Source of the DNA: Streptomyces sp. TRM68367
GTDB taxonomy: Bacteria; Actinomycetota; Actinomycetes; Streptomycetales; Streptomycetaceae
Direction of reading: 5' to 3'
Assembly: GCF_014495685.1 (NCBI RefSeq)
Contig: NZ_JACTVI010000030.1
Span: 20,239-84,238, forward strand
DNA length: 64,000 nt
In this document: piece after piece, positions 48,078 through 55,846 of the stretch
How positions within the stretch are numbered: position 1 is the stretch's first letter
Layout: each line of letters begins with the position of its first letter
The notes under the pieces: generated by a model
Database searches by the model: none
What the model was told of the DNA's origin: nothing
Seen by the model: only the letters and a program-made list of their open reading frames with translations
Translations under genes and position numbers: made by a program

Positions 48078-48461
48078 TTATACGTCGAGCTGGTCGGCGA
48101 CCGCCCGCAGCAGGCCGGCGATCTTCTTGCCGGAGGTCCGGTCGGGGTAGCGGCCCTTCTCCAGCATCGGCGTGATGTTCTCCAGGAGGGTCGTCAGGTC
48201 CTGGACGATGGAGGCCAGCTCATCGGGCTTCTTGCGCTGGGCGGCGGCCAGCGACGGGGCCGGGTCCAGAAGAGTGAGCGACAGCGCCTGGTCGCCGCGC
48301 TGTCCGGCGACGACCCCGAACTCCACCCGTTGTCCCGGCTTGAGCGTCTCGACTCCGGCGGGGAGGACCGAGGAATGGACGAAGACGTCACCGCCGTCGT
48401 CGCGGGAGAGAAAGCCGAAGCCCTTCTCGCTGTTGAACCACTTGACCTTGCCGGTAGGCAC
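48078..48461 (-). CDS. Cold-shock domain protein with C-terminal extension
   Basis: A 127-residue protein. The first 65 residues are a cold-shock domain with RNP1 KGFGFLSRDDG and RNP2 DVFVHSSVL, both aromatic sets present, so it should bind single-stranded RNA or DNA. A 60-residue helical extension follows, absent in small CspA proteins, with SIVQDLTTLLENITPMLEKG. From memory this longer type is conserved in Streptomyces. GTG start at 48461 preceded by AGGACAG. It lies convergent to mqnD, 9 bases after that stop. Confidence 0.92.
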   Translation of the reverse strand: MPTGKVKWFNSEKGFGFLSRDDGGDVFVHSSVLPAGVETLKPGQRVEFGVVAGQRGDQALSLTLLDPAPSLAAAQRKKPDELASIVQDLTTLLENITPMLEKGRYPDRTSGKKIAGLLRAVADQLDV

Positions 48462-48624
48462 GTCTGTCCTCGTCCTCGTACTCGTCGGAAAACTGCTTCG
48501 GAAACGGCTCTTGATAGCACTCGGGCGGGCCGCCTCGACCCGCCGGTTCCAAGGCTAATGGTCTTCGGGCCGGTGACAAGACGTCACCCGGCTGTTCCCT
48601 CGCGCTGGGAACTACCCTGGTCCG

Positions 48625-48876
48625 GTGCGTGACAAAACCCAAACGAATTCCGCCGCGCCCGGTGACCGTCTGATCCGCATCGGTGCGATCGTGTTCTTCC
48701 TCGGTGCCGTGGCCACTCTCGTCACCGTGGCCCCGCTGCTGCTGGGGACGACGCCCTTTCCGGCGTACATGTTCGGATTGAGCATGCTCATGGCCGTCGG
48801 ATTCCTGCTTGCCGGTGCGGGCGTTCTGCGCGCGGTGGCGGCGGGGAGGCGTCAGGCGCGGGGCGCTTCGCAGTAG
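48625..48876 (+). CDS. Two-helix membrane protein
   Basis: An 83-residue protein with two hydrophobic helices (about 18-41 and 47-70), a short polar start and a basic tail. The GTG at 48625 gives MRDKTQTNSAAPGDRLIRIG. I do not recognise a named family, though similar small proteins occur next to cold-shock genes in Streptomyces. It overlaps the 3' end of the convergent HAD gene by 25 bases. Confidence 0.75.
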   Translation: MRDKTQTNSAAPGDRLIRIGAIVFFLGAVATLVTVAPLLLGTTPFPAYMFGLSMLMAVGFLLAGAGVLRAVAAGRRQARGASQ

Positions 48877-49496
48877 GTCGAAAACCAGCGCGGGAATTCG
48901 GTGAGGTCGGCGAGTACGACGTCGGCGCCGGCGGTCCGCAGTTCCCCGGCATCGCACGGCCCGGTCGCCACGGCCACCGACATGGCGCCGGCCGTACGCG
49001 CACCGCGCACGTCCCCCACGTGGTCGCCGACATAGACACTCGCGCCGTGCTCCCGGAGCGCCTGAGCCTTCTGCTCGGCCCACAGGTCACCGATGACGGC
49101 ATCCGGCTCGATGCCGAGGTGGGCCAGGTGCAGCTTGGCGTTGGGCTCGTACTTGGCGGTGACGACGATCGCCCGTCCGCCGGCCTCCCGTACGGCCGCG
49201 ATCGCCTCGCGGGCGCCGCGCATCGCGGGTGTCGCGGCGATGGCGATCGTCGGGTACATCTCCCGGTACAGATCGGCCACCTCCGCTACCTCCTCCGCCG
49301 GGAACCAGTTGATCAGCTCCTCGGCGAGCGGCGGCCCCAGCCGGGTGACCGCCAGATCGGCGTCGATGTACGCCCCCGTCCGCTCCGAGAGCGCCTGATA
49401 GCAGGCACGGATGCCGGGCCGGGAGTCGATGAGGGTCATGTCGAGATCAAAACCGACGGTCAGCGAGGCAGGGGTCGTCAAGGCCATATGGGCCAT
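48852..49496 (-). CDS. HAD-superfamily phosphatase
   Basis: A 214-residue haloacid dehalogenase-type hydrolase. Motif I is FDLDMTLIDS near residue 16-25 with the nucleophile Asp; motif II is VVTAKYE near 110; motif III the Lys in NAKLHLAHLG; motif IV VYVGDHVGDVRGAR near 155. The cap domain is of the helical gph type, so phosphoglycolate-like or other small phosphates are likely substrates. Start ATG at 49496; an internal ATG three codons later is also possible. Confidence 0.92.
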   Translation of the reverse strand: MAHMALTTPASLTVGFDLDMTLIDSRPGIRACYQALSERTGAYIDADLAVTRLGPPLAEELINWFPAEEVAEVADLYREMYPTIAIAATPAMRGAREAIAAVREAGGRAIVVTAKYEPNAKLHLAHLGIEPDAVIGDLWAEQKAQALREHGASVYVGDHVGDVRGARTAGAMSVAVATGPCDAGELRTAGADVVLADLTEFPRWFSTYCEAPRA

Positions 49497-49640
49497 CGTG
49501 CCCAGGGGGTGGTACGGGGAGACACGGGGCCGGTGTGACGCTCGTCCCGTCGGCTGGCGGCAGGGGCCGTATTGCCGCGCGCCCGGCGTCGGTGCGGGCC
49601 GGTGGGGTATACGCGCAGCGGCCCGCAGGCCGGGATCCCG

Positions 49641-50687
49641 TCAGCGTTGTTTCTGGGAGCGCCAGACCAGAAACAGGGCCGAGGCGACGGCGGCGCCGCG
49701 GACCACCCAGGGCCAGGTTTCCGATACGGCGGTGTTCATCTGGCCCTCCGCGACGCGGGCGCCCCAGCCTTTCTCGGTGCGGCCCCAGAGCCAGACCAGG
49801 CCGGCGGTGATCGCGAGGCCGGGGATGACGAAGACCGCGCCCTTCTTCTCGGCCTGGGTCAGGCGGCGGGAGGTGTAGGCGATGACCCAGCCGAAGAGGA
49901 GCGCGAACCAGTTGCCGATCACCGCACCGGCGACCAGCAGAGCGGCCGCGAGCAGGAGGAGGGGGTTGTTCCAGCCGCCGGCCGGGCGGGCGGGGAGGGG
50001 GACGAAGCGACGCCGGCGCCTGGGCGCGGGCTCGGTCTCTTCGGGCTCCTCGGTCTTCGCCGGTTCCTCGGCCTTCTCCACGGCCGCCGCCGGCACCGCG
50101 TCCTTCGGCGGCGGAGGCCTGAGCAGTTCCGGGATCTCCACACCGCCGACGAAACCGGGCACATCGTCGCCGACCCCGAACGGACTGGTGTCCACCCGCC
50201 ACCAGTCGGGCTGCGCGTCCCCCAGCTCGTACTCACCGGCCTGGTGCGGGGAGGAGGGCATGTCGGAGGGGGCAGGGTCCGGCGACTCGACGGGACGCGA
50301 CGCGGGCCGCGGGCGCGGTACGACCCGCCGCAGCACACCTCTCGCCCGGCCGCCGTCGTCGTCCTGCTCCGGATGGAACAGCTGCTCCCGGTCCCGTTGC
50401 ACAGGCACGGGCGCGGCCGGCGGCCGCGACGCACCGCCGCCGTCCGAACCACCGCCGGCACGGTCCGAGGCGGCGGCGACGATCTCGTCCGGACTGCCGA
50501 GCCGGTTCAGGATGCGGCGTACGGCGGCCGGCGAGTCCACCGCGGCCTTGGCCCGCCGCCGGTCGATCTCCTCGCGCAGCTCGGCGACCAGACGCATGCG
50601 GGCGGCAGACGAAAGCTGCCGCTGCTGCGCCACGTCCCCGACGCGGCTCAGATACTCGTAGACGACCTGGTCACTCTCAATCCCCAC
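49641..50687 (-). CDS. HAAS-like domain membrane protein
   Basis: A 348-residue protein. The N-terminal 75 residues (QVVYEYLSRVGDVAQQ, LVAELREEIDRRR, RILNRLGSPDEIVAAA) match the HAAS/DUF1700-type signalling domain. A long Pro/Glu/Arg-rich stretch follows, then three or four hydrophobic segments at about 235-345. HAAS proteins often work with PadR regulators, none of which is adjacent. The GTG at 50687 was chosen since GGAGGGGA stands at good distance. It is divergent from the 860-residue gene at 50782, sharing a short promoter region. Confidence 0.84.
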   Translation of the reverse strand: MGIESDQVVYEYLSRVGDVAQQRQLSSAARMRLVAELREEIDRRRAKAAVDSPAAVRRILNRLGSPDEIVAAASDRAGGGSDGGGASRPPAAPVPVQRDREQLFHPEQDDDGGRARGVLRRVVPRPRPASRPVESPDPAPSDMPSSPHQAGEYELGDAQPDWWRVDTSPFGVGDDVPGFVGGVEIPELLRPPPPKDAVPAAAVEKAEEPAKTEEPEETEPAPRRRRRFVPLPARPAGGWNNPLLLLAAALLVAGAVIGNWFALLFGWVIAYTSRRLTQAEKKGAVFVIPGLAITAGLVWLWGRTEKGWGARVAEGQMNTAVSETWPWVVRGAAVASALFLVWRSQKQR

Positions 50688-50781
50688 GAAGTCCCCTCCG
50701 GGGCTGGTGCGTTGCGAACAGCGTAGCCAACGCGCCCGGACGCCGCCCCCACCGTCACGCCCACCCGCTACCGTTGACCGG

Positions 50782-53364
50782 ATGAGCACCGAGGACAAGC
50801 CCGCGGCGCCCCGGTCCCTCGCGGAGGCGCTTCGCGTGCGGGACGACGCTTCGCTGGGCGCGCTGCTGCGCAGCCGTCCGGATCTCATCACGCCCGTGCC
50901 GACCGACCTCACGCAGCTCGCGACCCGGGCCGGTACCCGGGCCTCGGTGGTGCGGGCGCTGGAGCGGCTGGACCGGTTCGCGCTGCAGACGGCTCAGGCG
51001 CTGGCGGTGGCGGGCGATCCGGCGCCGTACGAGGAACTGCTGGGGCTGATGGCGGGGGACGAGCGGGATCCCGCCGTCACCGCCGCCCTGCCGCGTGCGC
51101 TCGGTACGCTGCGCGAACAGGCGCTGGTGTGGGGCGGCGACGACCGGTTGCGGCTGCTGCGCACGGCCCGTGAGCTGCTCGCGCCCTCGCCGCAGCACCC
51201 CTCGCCGACCGGCCTCGGCCCGGCCGTGCAGGAGGCGACGGCGGGCAGGTCGCCGGGGCGCATCCAGGAAATCGTGACGGCGGCGGGGCTGACCTCGACG
51301 CACGACTCGGTGTCCGCCGTGACCGCCCTCACCGGCCTGTTCAGCGACCGCAAGCGGATGGCGGCGCTGCTCGACGAGGCCCCGGCCGACTCCCTCGACG
51401 TACTGGACCGCCTGGTGTGGGGGCCGCCGTACGGCCAGGTCACCCCCGATCCCGCGCCCCGCCTGCGCTGGCTGCTGGACCGCGGGCTGCTGCTGCCCAC
51501 CGCGCCCGGCACGGTCGTCCTGCCGCGCGAGGTCGCCCTGCATCTGCGCGGCGGCCGGGCACACCGCACGCCGGAGCCGGTGCCGCCCGCCGTGCAGGCC
51601 GCGGCCACCCACCGTCCACAGGTTGTGGACGGCACCGCGGCCGGGCAGGCGCAGTCGGCGCTGGCGACCGTCGAGGAACTGCTGAAGGACTGGGACGAGG
51701 GCGGACCGACGGTGCTGCGGGCCGGCGGGCTGAGCGTGCGGGACCTGAAGCGGACCGCTGTAGCCCTGGACGTGCCCGAACCGGTCGCCGCGTTCTGGGC
51801 GGAGCTGGCGTACGCCGTCGGCCTGCTGGCCTCCGACGGCGAGGCCGACGAGCGGTACGCGGTGACCCCGGCGTACGACGAGTGGCGCGAGCAGCCCCCC
51901 GCCGAGCGCTGGGCCCGCCTCGCGGCGACCTGGCTGACGGCGACCCGTACGCCGGGGCTGGTCGGCGGCCGGGACGCGAAGGACCGCACGCTGTCCGCGC
52001 TGGGCCCGGGCCTGGACCGCTCCGCGGCACCCGAGGTACGGCACCGGGTGCTGACCCTGCTCGCTGCCCTGCCGGAGGGCAGCGCCCCGGACCCCGAGTC
52101 GGTCCTGGCCCGCCTGCGCTGGGAACGCCCACCGCGCGGCAAGCAGCCCCGCGACGACGACCTGCGCGCCCGCCTGGCCCGCTGGACCCTGACCGAGGCG
52201 GAACTACTGGGCATCACGGGCCGAGGCGCACTCTCGGCACACGGCCGGGCACTACTGGGCCCACACGTCCCGGCACCGGCACCGGCACCGGCACCGGCAC
52301 CGGCACCGGCACCACACGAGGCCGATCCCGACGGCCCCGGCGACAAACTCCCCGTCCACCACCGCCACGCCCACCACACCGCTCCCCTCGCCCCGCTCTC
52401 CCCCGCCGAGCAGGCCACCGCCTGTGCCGCGGCCGTGCGGCTGCTCGAGCCGCTGTTGCCGGAGCCGTTGGATCACGTGCTGCTCCAGGCCGATCTGACG
52501 GCGGTCGCGCCGGGGCCGTTGCAGCGGCCGCTGGCGGATCTGCTGGGGGTGCTCGCGGAGGTGGAGTCGAAGGGCGGGGCGACGGTGTACCGGTTCACGC
52601 CGGCCTCGGTACGGCGCGCGCTGGACGCCGGTCAGTCCGCCTCCGACCTGCACGCCTTCCTCGCCGCGCACTCCCGTTCGCCGGTCCCGCAGCCGCTGAC
52701 GTATCTCATCGACGACGTGGCCCGCCGGCACGGGCACCTGCGCGTCGGCGCGGCGTCCGCGTACGTGCGCTGCGACGACGACGCCCTGCTGAACGAGATC
52801 CTCGCCGACAAGCGCTCCGCCGGACTCCGGCTGCGCCGCCTCGCCCCGACCGTGCTGGCCGCGCAGGCCGACCCGGCGGCCCTGCTGGACGGCCTGCGCG
52901 CGATGGGCTTCGCACCGGCCGCCGAGTCGGCGGAGGGCGACGTACTCGTCACCCGCGCCGACGCCCACCGCACCCCGCCGCGCACGGCCCCGGAGCCGGT
53001 CCCGGACGGCCCGCCCGTCCCCGACGACACCCTGCTGGCCGCGGCGATCCGCGCCATCCGCGCCGGCGACCTCGCCTCCACGGCCCCCCGCAAACCCGCC
53101 CGGGAGGCCCCCGCCGAGGGCGGCGACCTGCCGCGCACCAGCTCCGCCGAGGCCCTCGCCACCATGCAGGCCGCCGTCCTGACCGGCGAGTCCCTGTGGA
53201 TCGGCTACGTCAACGCCGAGGGCGCCGCCGGCCAGCGCGTCATCGCCCCGATCCGCGTCGAGGGCGGCTTCGTCACGGCGTTCGACCACACAGCGGACGA
53301 GGTACGGACGTACCCGCTGCACCGCATCACGGGGGTCGCGGAGCTGGCCGACGGCCGACCGTGA
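50782..53364 (+). CDS. Helicase-associated (Helicase_C_3) protein with WYL-like end
   Basis: An 860-residue protein that resembles the XPB/Ssl2-type N-terminal helicase-associated domain but has no Walker A or DEAD box. The N-terminal SLAEALRVRDDASLGALL and RPDLITPVPTDLTQLATRAG begin the family; about 540-760 hold the Helicase_C_3 region (VLLQADLTAVAPGPLQRPL, GATVYRFTPASVRRAL), and the last 90 residues look WYL-like (LTGESLWIGYVNAEG). An Ala-Pro repeat encoded by a hexanucleotide array splits it near residue 500. It precedes the XPB-type helicase gene on the same strand and may partner it. The ATG at 50782 has TACCGT upstream, consistent with a leaderless message. Confidence 0.82.
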   Translation: MSTEDKPAAPRSLAEALRVRDDASLGALLRSRPDLITPVPTDLTQLATRAGTRASVVRALERLDRFALQTAQALAVAGDPAPYEELLGLMAGDERDPAVTAALPRALGTLREQALVWGGDDRLRLLRTARELLAPSPQHPSPTGLGPAVQEATAGRSPGRIQEIVTAAGLTSTHDSVSAVTALTGLFSDRKRMAALLDEAPADSLDVLDRLVWGPPYGQVTPDPAPRLRWLLDRGLLLPTAPGTVVLPREVALHLRGGRAHRTPEPVPPAVQAAATHRPQVVDGTAAGQAQSALATVEELLKDWDEGGPTVLRAGGLSVRDLKRTAVALDVPEPVAAFWAELAYAVGLLASDGEADERYAVTPAYDEWREQPPAERWARLAATWLTATRTPGLVGGRDAKDRTLSALGPGLDRSAAPEVRHRVLTLLAALPEGSAPDPESVLARLRWERPPRGKQPRDDDLRARLARWTLTEAELLGITGRGALSAHGRALLGPHVPAPAPAPAPAPAPAPHEADPDGPGDKLPVHHRHAHHTAPLAPLSPAEQATACAAAVRLLEPLLPEPLDHVLLQADLTAVAPGPLQRPLADLLGVLAEVESKGGATVYRFTPASVRRALDAGQSASDLHAFLAAHSRSPVPQPLTYLIDDVARRHGHLRVGAASAYVRCDDDALLNEILADKRSAGLRLRRLAPTVLAAQADPAALLDGLRAMGFAPAAESAEGDVLVTRADAHRTPPRTAPEPVPDGPPVPDDTLLAAAIRAIRAGDLASTAPRKPAREAPAEGGDLPRTSSAEALATMQAAVLTGESLWIGYVNAEGAAGQRVIAPIRVEGGFVTAFDHTADEVRTYPLHRITGVAELADGRP
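52272..52313 (+). repeat. Hexanucleotide repeat (GGCACC)7
   Basis: Seven perfect GGCACC units run in the coding frame as alternating Ala and Pro within the helicase-associated gene. Copy number changes would keep the frame and only lengthen the linker. A shorter array of the same unit occurs at 59330-59353 in another gene. Confidence 0.85.
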
Positions 53365-53730
53365 AGCGGACGTCACGCGGGGCTCCGGGGTCACTCACGC
53401 GGGTGTACGTCCGCGTTCATGCGCGACACGCCGGAGGCTTCCCACCCATGAGGGAGGTTCGGCGGTCTGCTGCATTCGGGTGGGGGCGGGCGGGCAGCCA
53501 CCGGGTGTCCTGATCGAGCCCGAGGTGCCCCGGAGGGAGCTCGGGCGAGTGCAGCAGAAAGGAAGGGAGAAGTCGTCTCGTCCGTTTCACGCGATAGGCG
53601 AACATAGATAGCGGCGCGCATCCCCGGCGCGCTGGCCGGTACGCCCTTCCGGCGCCGGGCACGGGGCATGGCCCGAGCCGTGGCAGGTGTTGTGTCTGCC
53701 ACGGTGACGATCCTATCTGCGGAGGTATGC
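53365..53730. other. Intergenic region upstream of the XPB-type helicase gene
   Basis: The 366 bases contain the serine-recombinase stub on the minus strand (53565-53621), A/T-richer DNA around 53570-53630, and several G+C-rich inverted repeats such as CCGGCGCGC and GGCGCCGGG. The helicase promoter is probably near 53690-53715 (GACGATCCTATCT). I see no intact gene. Confidence 0.4.
53565..53621 (-). pseudogene. Serine recombinase N-terminal stub
   Basis: ATG at 53621 opens MRAAIYVRLSRETDETTSP, which is the first strand of large serine integrases with the catalytic Ser at position 10. After 19 residues the homology stops; resolvase and recombinase domains are missing. Codon use (GCT, TAT, GTT, CTA) is A/T-richer than neighbouring genes, as expected for imported DNA. 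It is a scar of a phage or integrative element. Confidence 0.65.
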
Positions 53731-55371
53731 GTGTCCTGCCTAATCGTCCAGTCCGACAAGACCCTGCTCCTGGAGGTCGACCACGAGCAGGCCGACGACT
53801 GCCGGCGGGCCATTGCGCCGTTCGCCGAACTGGAGCGGGCGCCGGAGCACATCCACACCTACCGGGTGACGCCGCTGGGCCTGTGGAACGCGCGCGCGGC
53901 CGGGCACGACGCCGAGCAGGTCGTCGACGCGCTGGTGCAGTACAGCCGCTACCCCGTGCCGCACGCGCTGCTCGTCGACGTCGCCGAGACGATGGACCGC
54001 TACGGCCGCCTCAGCCTGCTCAAGCACCCGGCGCACGGCCTCGTGCTCACCTCCACCGACCGGCCGGTGCTGGAGGAGGTGCTGCGCTCGAAGCGGATCG
54101 CGCCGCTGGTCGGCGCCCGCATCGACCCGGACACGGTGGCCGTGCACCCCTCGGAGCGCGGGCAGATCAAGCAGGTGCTGCTGAAGCTGGGCTGGCCGGC
54201 CGAGGACCTCGCCGGGTACGTCGACGGCGAGGCGCACGCGATCGGGCTGCGCGAGGAGGGCTGGAAGCTCCGGCCGTACCAGAAGCAGGCCGTGGAGAAC
54301 TTCTGGCACGGCGGGTCCGGGGTCGTCGTCCTGCCCTGCGGGGCCGGGAAGACGCTGGTCGGCGCCGGGGCCATGGCGCAGGCGCAGTCCACCACCCTCG
54401 TCCTCGTCACGAACACCGTGTCGGCCCGGCAGTGGAAGCACGAGCTGGTGCGGCGGACGTCGCTGACCGAGGACGAGATCGGCGAGTACAGCGGGACGAA
54501 GAAGGAGATCCGGCCGGTCACCATCGCCACGTACCAGGTGCTGACGACCAGGCGGAAGGGCATCTACCCCCACCTTGAGCTGTTCGACTCCCGGGACTGG
54601 GGGCTGATCGTCTACGACGAGGTCCACCTGCTGCCGGCGCCGGTGTTCAAGTTCACGGCCGATCTTCAGGCCCGGCGGCGGCTCGGGCTGACCGCGACGC
54701 TGGTGCGGGAGGACGGGCGCGAGTCCGACGTCTTCTCACTCATCGGGCCCAAGCGGTTCGACGCGCCGTGGAAGGAGATCGAGGCGCAGGGCTACATCGC
54801 GCCCGCCGACTGCGTGGAAGTACGGGTGAACCTCACGGACGCCGAGCGGCTCGCGTACGCCACGGCCGAGACGGAGGAGAAGTACCGCTTCTGCGCGACG
54901 ACAGACACCAAGCGGAAGGTCACGGAGGCGATCGTCCGCCGTTTCGCGGGGCAGCAGATCCTCGTCATCGGGCAGTACATCGACCAGCTGGACGAGCTGG
55001 GGGAGCATCTCAACGCGCCGGTGATCAAGGGGGAGACGTCCAACGCCCAGCGGGAGAAGCTCTTCGACGCCTTCCGGGAGGGCGAGATCAGCGTGCTGGT
55101 GGTCTCGAAGGTCGCGAACTTCTCGATCGACCTGCCGGAGGCGACGGTCGCCGTCCAGGTGTCGGGCACCTTCGGGTCACGGCAGGAGGAGGCGCAGCGG
55201 CTGGGGCGGGTGCTGCGGCCCAAGGCCGACGGCCACCAGGCGCACTTCTACTCCGTCGTGGCCCGCGACACCCTCGACCAGGACTTCGCCGCGCACCGCC
55301 AGCGCTTCCTGGCGGAACAGGGGTACGCGTACCGGATCATGGACGCGGACGAGATCCTCGCGGAGAGCTGA
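53731..55371 (+). CDS. XPB-type DNA repair helicase
   Basis: A 546-residue superfamily 2 helicase of the bacterial XPB type. After a damage-recognition-like N-terminal region come Walker A LPCGAGKTLVG near 210, the DEVH box IVYDEVHLLP near 293, motif III LGLTATLVRED near 315, and the second RecA domain with QRLGRVLRPK (motif VI) near 492. ATP-driven 3'-5' unwinding in DNA repair is the expected role. The GTG at 53731 follows GGAGG at five bases and gives a natural start; 21 upstream codons are rejected. The neighbouring helicase-associated gene upstream on the same strand suggests a functional link. Confidence 0.94.
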   Translation: MSCLIVQSDKTLLLEVDHEQADDCRRAIAPFAELERAPEHIHTYRVTPLGLWNARAAGHDAEQVVDALVQYSRYPVPHALLVDVAETMDRYGRLSLLKHPAHGLVLTSTDRPVLEEVLRSKRIAPLVGARIDPDTVAVHPSERGQIKQVLLKLGWPAEDLAGYVDGEAHAIGLREEGWKLRPYQKQAVENFWHGGSGVVVLPCGAGKTLVGAGAMAQAQSTTLVLVTNTVSARQWKHELVRRTSLTEDEIGEYSGTKKEIRPVTIATYQVLTTRRKGIYPHLELFDSRDWGLIVYDEVHLLPAPVFKFTADLQARRRLGLTATLVREDGRESDVFSLIGPKRFDAPWKEIEAQGYIAPADCVEVRVNLTDAERLAYATAETEEKYRFCATTDTKRKVTEAIVRRFAGQQILVIGQYIDQLDELGEHLNAPVIKGETSNAQREKLFDAFREGEISVLVVSKVANFSIDLPEATVAVQVSGTFGSRQEEAQRLGRVLRPKADGHQAHFYSVVARDTLDQDFAAHRQRFLAEQGYAYRIMDADEILAES

Positions 55372-55399
55372 GCCACCGCGCCGGGGGGACCTTCGGGCC

Positions 55400-55582
55400 T
55401 CACTTGCGGCGGACGACGCCCGCCTCCGCACCGTACTCACCGAGGATGATCACGTCGAAGGCCGCGCCCGCGAACACCCTGACGGCGTGCAGGGCTTCGC
55501 CGAGGGGGTGGCGGTGACTGCCCTGGAGCACGGAGGCTCCGGAGGGCCCGGCAGGGGCTGGGTGGATGGTTGCTGCGCTCAT
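55400..55582 (-). CDS. 60-residue protein of unknown function
   Basis: A short frame from ATG 55582, preceded by GGAG, encodes GSHRHPLGEALHAVRVFAGA and AFDVIILGEYGAEAGVVRRK at its end. The Val/Ile strand and charged tail look like a small folded protein; I recall similar short proteins in other Streptomyces. It is convergent with the XPB gene (28 bases apart) and divergent from the HelD-like gene. I cannot assign a function. Confidence 0.55.
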   Translation of the reverse strand: MSAATIHPAPAGPSGASVLQGSHRHPLGEALHAVRVFAGAAFDVIILGEYGAEAGVVRRK

Positions 55583-55718
55583 GTCTCCATGGTGCGTTCA
55601 CGGGCGTAAGGAGGGCATCGGTCTGCGGGGCGAACCTGCGTACTCCGCTGGTACACCTACAGGCCGACGCCTTACCCCCAGGGAGGAGGGGCGCGTCCCC
55701 TAGGGGATGAGAAAACCG

Positions 55719-55749
55719 TTGGCTCCCTCCTGCCGCGCTCACCTAGAAT
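55719..55749 (+). promoter_or_regulatory. Promoter for the HelD-like gene
   Basis: TTGGCT (55719-55724) and TAGAAT (55744-55749) with a 19-base spacer resemble a housekeeping promoter; the -10 is unusually good for this genome. The leader would be about 90 bases. I looked for the rifamycin-associated palindrome known upstream of some helR genes and did not see it. Confidence 0.5.
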
Positions 55750-55846
55750 CTCCGCTTCTCCCGCCTCCCTCACGGAAGCGCCGCCGCCCGGACGGAAACC
55801 GGCCGGCATCTCTCTCGCAGCCACCCAGCAGGCCCCGGAGGCACCC

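Noticed and set aside
50707..50781. Longer N-terminus of the helicase-associated protein from GTG 50707
   Set aside because: The added residues are Arg/Pro-rich and lie in the divergent promoter region; ATG 50782 with an upstream -10-like element fits better.
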